64,000 nucleotides of DNA, from contig JAFMOC010000031.1 of assembly GCA_019802505.1 (NCBI GenBank), positions 3,416,501 through 3,480,500 on the forward strand, given 5' to 3'. The translations under genes and the position numbers were made by a program. Positions 31,445 to 56,098 of this stretch are shown here, one piece after another. This stretch comes from Corydoras sp. C115. Taxonomy: Eukaryota; Chordata; Actinopteri; Siluriformes; Callichthyidae. Numbering within the stretch: position 1 is the first letter of the stretch; every line of letters begins with the position of its first letter. The notes under the pieces are model-generated. The model was not told the origin of the DNA and did no database searches. It was given only the letters and a program-made list of their open reading frames with translations.

Positions 31445-33383
31445 ATAGCCCTCCAGTAACTGTGAGTGAATTGTAAACAACTAGTATTGAAATCTAGTGA
31501 TTTAGACACTACACTACAGTGATGGTGCCACTGAACGTCTCATGGACAAACACACCACAGAAAACCATTTCTTATGCACATAGTTTCCATTTTCACTTAT
31601 ATTTATACTATTTTAATTTTCTATCTGATAAATACACTGTAACTGTCACTTTACACTGTCACTTTAAATTATATATATATATATATATGCCTCACCTTAA
31701 GAATTTCTATGTGCACATGTTCCAACATGTAGCACAAATGACAAATAAACTTGAAACTTGAACTTGAAACTTGATTAGACTGTAATCTCACTGTGATTAG
31801 ACTCTGTTCCACTGAGATTTCACTGTGATCAGACTGTAATTGATCAGATTGTGATTACTCTGTAATTAGACTGTAATTGATCAGATTGTGATTACTCTGT
31901 GATTAGACTGTAATTGATCAGACTGTAATCTCACTGTGATCAGACTGTAATTGATCAGACTGTAATCTCACTGTGATCAGACTGTAATTGATCAGACTGA
32001 GATCAATCTGTGATTAGACAAATTGATTAGACTGTAATCTCACTGTGATTAGACTATAATTGATCAGACTCTGATCAATCTGTGATTAGACTAATTGATT
32101 AGACTGTAATCTCACTGTGATTAGACTATAATTGATCAGACTCTGATCAATCTGTGATTAGACTAATTGATTAGACTGTAATCTCACTTTGATTAGACTG
32201 TAATTGATCAGACTGTGATCAATCTGTGATTAGTCTGTAATTGATCAGACTCTGATCACTCCGTAATTGATCAGACTGTAATCTCACTGTGATTAGACTG
32301 TAATTGATCAGACTGAGATCAATCTGTGATTAGTCTGTAATTGATCAGACTGTGATCACTCTGTGATTAGTCTGTAACTGATCAGACTGTAATCTCACTG
32401 TGATTAGACTGTAATTGATCACTCTGTAATTAGACTGTAATTGATCAGACTGTAACCTCACTGTGATTAGACTGTAATTGATCACTCTGTAATTAGTCTG
32501 TAATTGATCAGACTGTGATTACTCTGTGATTAGACTGTAATTGATCAGACTGTGATTACTCTGTGATTAGACTGTAATTGATCAGACTGTGATCAATCTG
32601 TAATTAGACTGTAATTGATCAGACTGTAATCTCACTGTGATTGATCACTCAGTGATTGATCACTCAGTGATTGATTACTCAGTGATTGATTACTCAGTGA
32701 TTGATTACTCAGTGATTGATCACTCAGTGATTGATCACTCAGTGATTGATCACTCAGTGATTGATCACTCAGTGATTGATTACTCAGTGATTGATCACTC
32801 AGTGATTGATCACTCTGTGATTGATCACTCTGTGATTGATCACTCTGTGATTGATCACTCTGTAATTGATCAGACTGTGATTAGACTGTAATTGATCAGA
32901 CTGTGATTAGACTGTAATTGATTACTCTGTAATTGATTACTCAGTGATTGATTACTCAGTGATTGATCACTCAGTGATGTCACAGTGATGCAGTTCGCTC
33001 AGCTCACACCCGATGGCAGGTGAAGCCGGTGCATAATGTATGTGAACCTGACTGTAATAACACTGAAATCAGAGCATTATAAATGATCTTCATCTGCAGA
33101 TTTGAGTTAGAATAACCCCCCCCCCCGCGCGCGCGCGCTCTGTATTGTCTCAGAGCCAGGCTGTTAGCCAGGTTAGCACGCGCGCCACCAAAACAGCCGC
33201 TTCATGTAAACAGAGTTGAATGAAATAAGACGTCATATAGAACAGAACCCGTCGCTGTTATATCGTCAGAACGAGCTGTATGAGTTAAAACGAGTGAAAC
33301 GTGCCACTAACCGACTGAAAAGACAGAAAAACCGACCTGTTAACACTGAAGTCGAGGCTCTCTCCCTCCGTGTGTTCCGCCAT
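18933..33383 (-). CDS. tcerg1: tcerg1 (CA150), transcription elongation regulator 1
   Basis: Nuclear factor that couples RNA polymerase II elongation to splicing: WW domains bind SF1 and other splicing factors, FF domains bind phosphorylated polymerase CTD. Coding exons (5'-3'): 33337-33383, 30933-31299, 29665-29811, 29238-29505, 28750-28986, 28283-28345, 26567-26755, 26333-26442, 25970-26052, 25639-25799, 25387-25459, 24226-24361, 23354-23443, 22746-22864, 22311-22461, 21295-21459, 20864-21046, 19828-20007, 19658-19741, 19295-19395, 18933-19134. All phases agree; 1051 residues. WW1 about 174-206, WW2 about 406-436, WW3 about 503-534; six FF domains about 605-1030. The first exon gives MAEHTEGESLDFSVN, matching the short MAER... 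exon of human. The C-terminus (GPPPPPTAFEPARRSNK) is conserved. The human glutamine-alanine repeat after WW1 is absent; exon 2 instead has a 9-residue repeat. I cannot tell tcerg1a from tcerg1b. Confidence 0.95.
20216..20524 (+). mobile_element. DANA/V-SINE-like SINE in tcerg1 intron
   Basis: Antisense to tcerg1; flanked by the 13-bp duplication AAAATATTGTCCC (20203-20215 and 20525-20537). It carries an internal deletion between GGGTGG and GTTTCC. Confidence 0.93.
24418..25205. mobile_element. Tigger/pogo-like DNA transposon remnant
   Basis: Ends C[C/T]GTATTTTCCGGAC and its complement GTCCGGAAAATACAG, flanked by TA (24416-24417 and 25206-25207). Both ends repeat ATAAGGCGCA-type subterminal motifs. 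On the minus strand, two overlapping frames (24832-25026 and 24690-24893) carry IPGGLNKELRPLDIGVN and YATVCEWIVDAW, typical of the C-terminal part of a pogo/Tigger DDE transposase. The frames are split and the N-terminal half is missing, so it is dead. It sits in the tcerg1 intron between exons 24226-24361 and 25387-25459. Confidence 0.85.
26124..26300 (+). repeat. Old, diverged SINE fragment
   Basis: GCTCTAAATTGTCCCTATAT, GTGTGTGAGTGAGT, ACCCTGTCCTGGGTGTATCT and GATAATGGATGAATGG show the 3' half of a DANA/V-SINE-like element, more diverged than the other copies. Confidence 0.75.
29875..30230 (+). mobile_element. Full-length DANA/V-SINE-like SINE in tcerg1 intron
   Basis: Perfect 12-bp target duplication TAATACAATAAC (29863-29874 and 30231-30242). 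Head GGCGGCACGGTGGCTTAGC, tail (GAAT)n. Antisense to tcerg1. Confidence 0.94.
30481..30832 (+). mobile_element. Full-length DANA/V-SINE-like SINE in tcerg1 intron
   Basis: 14-bp target duplication TAATTGTATCTTTC (30467-30480 and 30833-30846). It lies 100 bp downstream of the exon 2 donor and is antisense to tcerg1. Confidence 0.94.
31410..31443. repeat. (TG)n microsatellite
   Basis: TG run in tcerg1 intron 1; an (AT)n run follows at about 31672-31690. Confidence 0.95.
31770..32990. repeat. 1.2-kb satellite of GATCA/GATTA subunits in tcerg1 intron 1
   Basis: Composed of 11-15-bp subunits (GATTAGACTGT, AATTGATCAGACTGT, CTCACTGT) arranged in higher-order repeats. It changes at about 32637 to a 15-bp unit, GTGATTGATCACTCA, until about 32830. 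The 15-bp period opens an artefactual plus-strand frame of VIDHS repeats. The palindrome TGATCA occurs dozens of times. Confidence 0.93.
33114..33139. repeat. C-run followed by (CG)n tract
   Basis: About 13 C followed by alternating CG, about 200 bp into tcerg1 intron 1, next to the promoter; a potential Z-DNA or structured segment. Confidence 0.85.
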
Positions 33384-33650
33384 TACAGGAACACAACAAA
33401 CCAACAATGACGTAGTTCCGCCGTCACAAATCCGCCAAATAACGATAACAACAAAGCAAGCATTCAAAAAACACTTAGAAACGACGAGCGTGTTGTTTTA
33501 TTATACATACATAAATATACGTACATTTCCAGTGCTCGAAAAAAAACTTGTCCCGCGCGTTTTTTGCAGCCTTACGTCACAGCGATGACGTAGGTGCTAA
33601 ACCGTGGAGGGATCGTTTGCAGGACGGAGGGACGTGGAACCACGTGGTCT
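33384..33650 (-). promoter_or_regulatory. tcerg1: tcerg1 promoter region
   Basis: Upstream of the inferred tcerg1 ATG (33381-33383) lies a CpG-containing stretch with several CRE-like cores: TGACGTAG at 33408, ACGTCACAGCGATGACGTAG at about 33574-33593. No TATA box is obvious. The start site cannot be fixed from sequence alone. Confidence 0.5.
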
Positions 33651-33750
33651 CTTTCTTAACCGTATACCGTACACTAACGATTCAGTTCGGTTTCTTTTAC
33701 TATAAATGTGTTGCTCTTCTCTTTTAAAGTTAATTAATCAGTATAACGTT

Positions 33751-34100
33751 ATTCATTCATTCATTATCTCCCGCTTTATCCTCTATTAGGGTCAGGGTTG
33801 GGTTCCACATGCCCATCCAGGGGAGAACATCTCGGGCGCTGGGCAGATAGACCCAGGACAGGGCGCCAATCCATCGCTGGGCACACACTCACTCACTCAA
33901 ACACACTCTATATGGGGCAATTTAGTGAACTCAATTAACTTGATCCATGTTTTTGGACTGTGGGAGGAAACCGGAGAACCCGGAGGAAACCCACGCGGAC
34001 ACGGGGAGAACATGGAAACTCCACCCAGATGGGGATTCGAACCGGGAATCCCTAGCGCTGAGAGGCGAACGTGCTAACCACTAAGCCACCGTGCCGCCCG
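33751..34100 (-). mobile_element. DANA/V-SINE-like SINE, first of a tandem pair
   Basis: Minus-strand copy flanked by a 21-bp direct repeat (33730-33750 and 34101-34121; begins TTAATTAATCAG and ends ATAACGTT), its likely target duplication. Confidence 0.92.
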
Positions 34101-34121
34101 TTAATTAATCAGTATAACGTT

Positions 34122-34477
34122 ATTCATTCATTCATTATCTCCCGCTTTATCCTCTATTAGGGTCGCGGTGGGGTTCCACATGCCCATCCAGGGGAGAACA
34201 TCTCGGGCGCTGGGGAGATAGACCCAGGACAGGGCGCCAATCCATCGCTGGGCACACACTCACTCACACACACTCAAACACACTCTATATGGGGCAATTT
34301 AGTGAACTCAATTAACTTGATCCATGTTTTTGGACTGTGGGAGGAAACCGGAGAACCCGGAGGAAACCCACGCGGACACGGGGAGAACATGGAAACTCCA
34401 CCCAGATGGGGATTCGAACCGGGAATCCCTAGTGCTGAGAGGAGAACATGCTAACCACTAAGCCACCGTGCCACCCG
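34122..34477 (-). mobile_element. DANA/V-SINE-like SINE, second of a tandem pair
   Basis: Immediately follows the 21-bp repeat in the same orientation; its right flank shows only ATAACGT. Near-identical to its neighbour (both have AATTTAGTGAACTCAATTAA), which suggests duplication of SINE plus flank, or a second insertion at the same site. Confidence 0.9.
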
Positions 34478-35191
34478 CATAACGTAATAATAAATATAAT
34501 AACAATAACGTTATAATAATTCACAAACTATTAAAGACTTAAACAGTTATTCAAAGTGACCTGTGGTAATAACGATTTCATCATTTTACATTTGGGTTGC
34601 AAACATAAAAATCCATTATTATTTATTTACAGTGAAACCCTGACTTCAACAAACCCAAGCTATTTTGTCTCCACTGTATTTTCCTTTTAAATGAATTGAT
34701 CCTCTGTGTGTATTGAGATGATCACCAAAAAAAAAAAAAAAAAAAAAAAAGGGAGGCAAATTGAATTTGGTGTCTATATCTAAACATCAATTTGACAGTG
34801 GAATATATCTGGGATTTTGAATAAAAAAAAAGAAAATGAGAGGAAAATATGTAAAAAAAAGAAAAGAAAAAGAAATATAAATGTTAAGCCTTGTATTAAA
34901 CCACATCTACCACCAACATAGACTTAATTCTGTTGTACTCAGGAAAAAAAGTTCTTAAACATATCGATTTAAAGTTTTCCATAATGACTTTTACCCCCTT
35001 AAACAATCTTCAGCTTGTGCTTGGATTTAATTCTTTGTTTTGTGTTAGACTGAAATATAGAACTCATACTTAGCAAACTATAACTCGTACAAAATGCAGT
35101 TCTGGGTTTCTGTAAGTAATATGACACAAAATGAAAATACATTCCAATATATGTAGAAAAAAAAGTAAAACAAAAGAAAGGTTTGATTACT

Positions 35192-37000
35192 TTTATTTAA
35201 AAACTTACTGTCTCCAGATAGATACAAATCAGAAACAATACAGTGGATGAGAGAAGGAAAACAATCATGAATCAGTGTAAATCTTTAAACAGGGAAAGCA
35301 TCGTATATGTTTATAAACATTAACAGGAAAAAACACAAAAGAAATTAAGGTTGTTTTTTGTTAAAATGCATGTATATTTACATAAATATTCAGCAGTTTT
35401 GCCAATGTAGTGGTGAGTGACAGAGGGACAGTATAAAGCCTATGTTTTCATATTTTATTAATTTGGGTTGCACTTTTCTTACATGCCATCCTGGAACACA
35501 TTGTCTAACGCAGCAGTCACCACCAACCCTGTTCCTGGAATTCCACCTTCCTAGAGAATTAAGTTTCAGCCCTAAAACAAGCCGTGCTTAATCTGAAACA
35601 CACTGATTATCTAGAGAACATGTTTTGGACATGGGTTCAGGGTTGAATTTTATGTCTGTAGGAAAGAGGAACTCCAGCAGCTCAGGAATAATGCGCTTTA
35701 AAGTCAAAAGAAGTCAATGCACTGCACAAGCAAATAAAACAAAATAAAAATTGAAAACAAGCATGTTTAAGGCCAAAACAAGGAATGATAAGTTAACCTC
35801 AGACAAAATGATTAAGATATACAAATGGTTCAGTACAAGCTAAATGTGGTAGTTTAATTTAATGAGCTGCCCAAAATGCAACACAAGTATGTTGATGTTT
35901 AAAAAGATTATCACCGTGTAGAAACTTAAAGCTGAGTGAAACAGTGCGCTAATAACCAACCTAGTTTACACTTAGGGAAATGTAAAAACCCGAGACCTTA
36001 AAACTAACAAAAAACCAAAACAAAACATACAAACACTATATAAAATAGAAATAAAAAAATTCTTACCGCATGGCTACATGCTCAACATTTTTTCATATAT
36101 TTCCATTTCTTTTTTTACTTTAAATTGGAGCTTAAAAGTAATAAAGATCCTAAACACAGTTATAAAATCAGCACCAATTTAGAAATTTTATAGAACTTTC
36201 TTTTAAAATAGGCGTCTGCCTCACTGATCAGCCAGGCATCAGGCAGAAGACATTTGCAGCAGACACTCTAGTAAGCTTTGCTTTTATTAGAGACAAACAC
36301 AATGGCACTACTGGAGGGATTTCCTTTTGCTTCCGTGGTGTTGCTCTCAGAGGTGATGTGTGAGCAATGTTCTAAACTTTGAGTAAGATGATTTGAGAGG
36401 AAAGCACAAACACTGCTTCCTCTAGTACTCTCATGGTCCTGAACAGAGGTGCTGCAGGTTGCTTTGGGAGCAAAACAAAACTAAACAACAGTTAGAAAGC
36501 GCAGGAGGAGGTTCTCCGTTTTACGTTAGATAGTAAAGAAGGATAAAATATATCACATCACTCACTATGATCAGCAAGAACTGCTTATAAATTACTACTT
36601 TACACCTGATTACTCACTATTACAAAAGGGCTATACATAACAGTTATTTTTAAGTTAAAAAAGAAGATGCATTCACCCCAGGTTTAAGAAATACCACAAC
36701 TCAAAGAGAGCTCACATTAACTTCTTCACACAAGATGTTTAACTTTGAAATATATTTTATATATTTATACATGGCTAGGAACAGTCCAACATTCCATGGC
36801 GTTCACAATCTGCCCGAGAGGGAAAGTTCGCTTAATGACTGTTCGAGTCTCTATATTTATCTTTAAAGTCTCTAATGAACAATAGACATTTCTGTTAACA
36901 AGTGACTACATTAAGGTTGTCTGTATCTGTACAAAAGGAAGTGGATGTTACAGAAAATCTTAATTTTTTTTTTCTTCCAAAAGACTCCAAATTTTGCATC
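35192..37000 (-). other. stag2: stag2 3' UTR
   Basis: Sequence after the inferred stag2 stop (37001-37003) has no coding potential. Candidate AATAAA signals in the gene sense lie at 35454-35459 and 35192-35197 (TTTATT on the plus strand). A 3' UTR of roughly 1.5-1.8 kb is inferred. Between here and 34478 there is only A-rich low-complexity sequence. Confidence 0.55.
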
Positions 37001-50437
<13,437 letters not shown>

Positions 50438-50527
50438 TTCTTTAACATCTTCTGTACCACTGGAACTTGACAAAGAGTTTATCTTCAGTTACAACCTGGA
50501 GCAACAGATTTCTGTGTGTCATATGAT
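50438..50527 (-). other. stag2: stag2 5' UTR portion with a 26-codon uORF
   Basis: The first coding exon appears to begin at 50527, after the acceptor TTTCAG. This 90-nt leader carries an uORF from ATG 50520-50522 to TAA 50442-50444, stopping 4 nt before the main ATG. A second ATG (50446-50448) opens a six-codon frame overlapping the main start. Confidence 0.6.
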
Positions 50528-53429
50528 CTGAAACAAGATATTTATAGATGTTAGAGTCTAGTTTTCTTATTGATAATGCATTTAATCGAAATGTGTTCTT
50601 TCTAATGTGTTATTCCAAAAAGACAATTTTAAATAGCTGGAATAATAATAGAAAATCCTTCACTTAGAGGAAAATCTGTTTAAAGTTCATAATGTGTCCA
50701 GCAGGAGGGCAGTGCTGCATTACTGAAGCCTTATATTGAATCAGGAAGCAAGCTGGTCCATGTGCATGCTGCCTTCCTCCAGGAGGAAACAACAGAAAGC
50801 ACATGGAATAGATACTGTGACTTCATCATAAAGCAATTTCACTGTCTTAGACAAAATTCTGCAGAATATAAAGTAAAAAACAGATGTGGCAATTTTTACT
50901 TGCTTTTTTTTTTTTTTTTTTTACAGCTAAACAGACATAACTTCATAGCAGTGTTAAAAGTCATTTTATCTCAACAGAATTGGGAAGAATGACATGAATG
51001 TGTACTTTTTTTTGCTTTATGCACATTAAGCATGCTAAGCCTACAGATTTTAATAGTCCTGGGAGAGCTACCTGTTCTGTTCAACCAGATGATATCAAAT
51101 GGCTCAGTTTACATTTGGTCGCTTTATCTTTGCCATTATAGTTACTTAAAGCTGACACTACCCAGCTTAAAATGTGCCTCTGCAGTCAACGATCACTTAA
51201 ATCATTTTAATTATTTAGAGACATCACTATAAGAAGCTAGACTTAACACCAATCGTTAATTTCAAAGAACAAATGAAACTGTAGAGCGCCATAATGTACG
51301 GTGCCAACATCCATTTGCACTTTTATTATGCCAACAGCCCACCTCACGTCAACTTTTTACATTTCACACTTTTATTGGAAGCTAATTGCACTTTGTTGGC
51401 TTTGAACTAGAACTCTACTCAGCAAGAAAGTTGAATCTGATCTAAAATCAATCATCCATATATTAAAATAAAAACCTATAGAAATCTCTTTTAGATTTAT
51501 ATTACATCGACATTATATGGTTTGCACATTAAGATTGGTGAACAGTTTCCCATTTATCTTTAATAAGTGGATATTAAGTATAACCATTCAGTGTATCTGT
51601 TAAAACAGTAGTTCTTGGCAGTGCATTTGGGTTTATTGTATATGCTGAAAGTGAATTAAGGTGATCACCTTCTACTGAGAAGATTATCAAATTGCCTTAT
51701 GTCAGTTATTTCAATGTTTACATATATGTTAACAGACACATTACATTGAGAGGTTGATTTTATCTCATGTTCATGTCATTTATCTGGACTTTGTGTGCAA
51801 CATCTCAGAACAGGGAAAAACAGAACAGACATAGGATGACCCATCAAACTCCAGACAAAGCATTTTGTCTATCCTGCACTTAATTTATCCTGCACAAATA
51901 GACTTACAGTGACATATAATAAAATACAGGAAAACTCACAATTATAACTTGTTAAAAAAAACAGTACACTGTAGTTATGGTCATTGCATAACTACAGTAC
52001 ATCAGATAATAAAGGATAAAAAAAAAAATCATAGTTCAGAGCCATGCTGTGAAAGCCACATGCCAGAAAATGTGCATGCACATTCAGATAATAACAAAGG
52101 GGCATGGCCATCTCAGGCTACACCAATGTCTATTGGTCATCCTGTCTCCAGTTACCATGAAACAAACATGGCAATGACTTCCTCACTTACCATATATGGC
52201 AATATACTCACCACCCCCATGCTTCCCACATCCAATCACAGATATCCAATTTTACTTTGAGGCCATGAACATGAATAAATGTGCCTGTGTCTGAAAGGAG
52301 GCTCTACTCCCCATTTCCTTACAGAGTACAGTGTGTAGACAAAACGGATGTGTGCTGCACTACTACAGAACATGGCACTGGTGCATTAATATATGCACTG
52401 TAGATAATTTACTATGCTTTTAAATAGAACTATGAAAATGTATCACTATCACTTCTGTAATTATTAATTTTTACAAACAAGACTAAGGGAAATTTTTTTT
52501 TTTTTTTTTTTTTTATTATTTTGGAAGTGGTGATAAATAAGAAAACATTATCACTAATCTTCCTGTGCATATTATGTTATATAGGTGCCTGTAAAATTTC
52601 CAGGTATTTTACTGTTTATAGTGTTTGAATGGGGTTTCAAGATTTACCATTTCTTCCTGGATACTCTTTAGGTTACATCTATTACTCCTTACGTTCAGAT
52701 TAAAGTTTGCTGATGATTTATCAGGTATTAATTACTGCTCAAAATGTAGTCCTATTATATTTTGTTACTTTATTTTTATGCATGTCAATAAATAAATAAA
52801 GCTTCAGATTCATAGAAGCTGTGGCAAATAGAATTTCCCAAAAATTATTTAGATCATTTTATTTCAACACACACAACTCATGTCTGCTGAAGGGAAGGTG
52901 AGGCTGTTCGTTCTGACATGGCATCTAACACTAACTTTATTTTGTTCTGCCAAATGGGCTCAGATAAGCATCTCGGTAAGTAGTGACCAACTTTTCCACC
53001 TTGAACCGATTGCATGTTACAGATCATATTAACAGGTAAGGTACGATCAGTAGTGGCCAAAATCAGACCCTGCTAGTTTTTTGCTGTAAACACCTGGCTT
53101 TATATTTAATACAGCCGATCTGTTTTAGACCTGTATATAAAAAAATAAATACAAAATACTCATCAGATAAATTTTATAATAATAATTAAAAAGTCAGAAT
53201 CTGTAAAACATCTGATGTGTGACACTAATAAGCAAAAAATTGTGGCGCCACTGAGAGACCAGTGATGATAACTAAGATAAAAAATGATACAGAATTAATT
53301 TGTTAAATCAATAAATAGCATAAAAATATAGTTTAATTTTATGACAGGAAAAATTGACTACCCCCCCCCCCCCAGACTTTTAAAGAAGCTCATTTTTCTT
53401 TATTATTGTTGTTTACAAACTATTTTTCC
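50528..53429. other. stag2 intron 1, no gene seen
   Basis: AT-rich sequence between the inferred non-coding first exon and the first coding exon. Poly-T tracts (for example about 52494-52514) and a poly-C run (about 53361-53373) are the only notable features. No conserved exon or known transposon recognised. Confidence 0.6.
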
Positions 53430-53995
53430 AATGAGTTTAAAAGTCAGTAATAAATATATTTCATAATACTCCCACACAGACTCGATGTTGATTTTCCATT
53501 CTTCATTAATTAAACTAAACTATATATATTTATATAAATTAAACTATATATTTTTATGCTTTTTATTTCTATGCTATTTATTGATTTAACAATGAGTTTA
53601 AAAGTCAGTAATAAATATATTTCATCATACTCCCACACAGAGACTCGATGTTGATTTTCCATTCTTTATTAATTAAACTAAACTATATATATAAACTATA
53701 TATATTTATATAAATTAAACTATATATTTTTATGCTATTTATTGATTTAACAATGAGTTTAAAAGTCAGTAATAAATATATTTCATCATACTCCCACGCA
53801 GAGACTCGATGTTGATTTTCCATTCTTTATTAATTAAACTAAACTATATATATTTATATAAATTAAACTATATATTTTTATGCTTTTTATTTCTATGCTA
53901 TTTATTGATTTAACAAGGAGTTTAAAAGTCAGTAATAAATATATTTCATCATACTCCCACACAGAGACTCGATGTTGATTTTCCATTCTTTATTA
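53430..53995. repeat. About 160-bp tandem repeat, 3.5 copies
   Basis: The phrase GAGTTTAAAAGTCAGTAATA recurs at about 53433, 53593, 53753 and 53918. Each is followed by CATACTCCCACACAGAGACT, GATGTTGATTTTCCATTC and an AT-rich linker. The copies are very similar, implying recent expansion. Confidence 0.9.
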
Positions 53996-55189
53996 CTAAG
54001 CACAAATCTACTGTGACGTTTTGCATGTTGACAGTAATAATAATAGTAATAATAATAATAATATCTGGTGTCCTGAACCTCAATGTCAATTTTGGCCAAA
54101 AGTACCTGCTACACCTTGTAGGTTCCACCACTTGTTCAGTCAACACTAACTCACTTCCTAGGGATCCAACCACAACTGACCCCACCCAACCCATCCGATC
54201 ACCACCTTCAAAAGCGAGTCAGCTGAATACAGTGGACTCAACGTGGATCGACGGTGAATCATTAAAAACCCCGCGAATGTAAACGACGAGTGTAACAATA
54301 TGAATGCACTTTTTCGTGAGCTCATAACGAGGAGAGTTTAACTGTAGAGCACAGAGCCGCTTCTCAAACCGTTAGTTGTCACTACGCAGCAGCAGAGGTA
54401 GTGCTTCAAATTAGCAAGACTTTTTTTTACAGCAGTATGCGGTTTGAGACGCAGCCGATGTATTATAAAATCCATACTAGTGGCGCCGTCGCTTTCAAAT
54501 ATGCGATTGTCTGTTTATTTGTTGCCTGCTGTGCACACAAACGCGATTAAAGCTCACACAAAGACAGAAAAAGTATCTAAAGTGACACGAAAACGTAAAT
54601 GTAGCTGGGTTTTTGAAAAGTGGCGCCAAAGTATATACGACACGGGTTTGGAAACCGCAAAACGCTACCGTTTGTTGAAATTGAAGCGTGTTATTGTTTA
54701 CTAATCACATTGTAATTGGAATTCGGTTTAATTGCGGGGTGTAACGCAGGAAGGTTTAAGTTTGAATCACGTCTGTCAAACATTTGGGACTACGCAGTTG
54801 GCCTGAACCTCCGAAGTTGCCCAGCTTTCCTAAGTCCTCGTTAAAACGCAGCGAAGCTTCAAATCGATCGGCCGCCTTCGCGGTGGCGGCAGCGCGGAGC
54901 GGCAGCGCGTTCAAGCGATCGCCGATGTGTCCACGTCGCCGAGAAAAAGTGCGTTTGGTCGGCTGCGTGTTAGCAAAGTGCTACCGCACAGAAGTCCGGC
55001 CGCCGAGAAACGGTGGGATCCGAAATGAGGCGTCTCATATTTCACACCACATTTAAGGCTGGATTCTGCTCGCTAATCCACAACTCTAAACGCCCGCAAT
55101 CGCAAAGCAAAGGCAACAAAAAAACAGAGCGGGATAAACATGTAAAGTTCTAAAAGTGAAAACGAACAGAGTATAAAAAAACCACACAC

Positions 55190-55460
55190 ACACATCTCCA
55201 TCTTGAAAGCTTTCCAGCAGCTGTTTTTGGGATTCTCCATTTTGGCTCAGCTCGCGTTCAGCTTTGAAAAAGCCCATCGCACGGCTCAAGTTAGAATAAA
55301 CAACACTCGGGGTGTGGGGGGTTGCTTGGACAGTGTCGGGGGCATTAAATAAACGGGGGATCGCGTTGCTCGGGTGCCTTTTTCTCTTTGGTGAAACGGG
55401 AAAGCACTTCGGCTCTCCGCGTCCTCCATCTTGATTGAGTGTGTGTTCCAGTTCCGCCAT
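55190..55460 (-). CDS. Unrecognised candidate coding exon in the stag2 promoter region
   Basis: On the minus strand an ATG at 55458-55460 (context GCCACTATGG) opens a frame with ordinary protein-like composition, starting MAELEHTLNQDGGRGEP and including SPKRKRHPSNAIPRLF and AERELSQNGESQKQL. It reaches about 90 codons before composition changes to a TG-rich, hydrophobic stretch (continuous frame to 55086). A donor-like GATGTGTGTG lies near 55190 and an acceptor-like CACTTTTAG near 55150. I do not recognise it. It could be the first exon of an unknown gene, an alternative stag2 5' exon, or chance in GC-rich sequence. Confidence 0.3.
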
Positions 55461-55761
55461 AGTGGCTGCGCTGCTCCATCAACAACCAGCTCAGAAACAC
55501 CGCGGAAGTGCCGAACTGCCCCCAGCCTTCAGCACGGCCATCACCCGAAATACCACCCCGCGCTCGAAAGCCACGACTTTACGCAGCGCGGGCTCGGAAA
55601 GCATTTCGACGCGGATCTGGTGTTTGATTCAACAGAAAGGACTTGGCGCTGAACGGAAGCCAGTCCCGCGTAGACGGATACGCAAGCTAAGCGCTAGCTT
55701 CAGCAAAATATCAGCAAAGCCCTCCAACTTCTGTAAACGTCTCCGCCATTTTAATACTTAC

Positions 55762-55990
55762 CCGCTTGCCGGGCTCGGATCCAGGCGCGGTGCAACTCCT
55801 GGACTTGTTCTCGTGCTGTTAGGCGTTTCGCACAAATATCCGACAAGGATTCATGAATGTTAGTTTGAAAGTGGCGGTCAGAGGCTGTTTTAGACTCACG
55901 CACACACACACACACTCACACACACTCACACTCGAGCCGCTCGCTCCGTTCAGTTTGTTGTTTGGTGATTGAGGTGGAAACACGGTGCAA
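55762..55990 (-). promoter_or_regulatory. stag2: Candidate stag2 non-coding first exon and promoter
   Basis: GC-rich region upstream of stag2 with a strong minus-strand donor (GCAAGCGG/GTAAGTATT; exon end 55762). Just inside the intron is AAAATGGCGG (55743-55754), a YY1-type motif common at housekeeping promoters. A CA/CTCA microsatellite (about 55900-55932) lies within the supposed exon or promoter. The exact start site is unknown. Confidence 0.5.
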
Positions 55991-56098
55991 AGCTGCCACC
56001 TGGCGGCCACAGGCTCCGCACGTCCGCCAGAGGACCGACACCGACATCTAGTGGCACAAGAGAGTAACGCCGGCCACGCAAGGAGTGCGTGGCAGAGT

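Noticed and set aside
32637..32891. Plus-strand frame of VIDHS/VIDYS repeats
   Set aside because: A 15-bp satellite gives an open frame by arithmetic; there is no start context, splice structure or non-repeat part.
31770..32990. Possible CRISPR-like array
   Set aside because: Units are contiguous and variable, with no unique spacers of constant length, and the setting is a fish intron.
55435..55863. 142-codon plus-strand frame at the stag2 promoter
   Set aside because: It lies across the inferred promoter and first exon in GC-rich DNA, opposite the candidate minus frame, with no recognisable motif.
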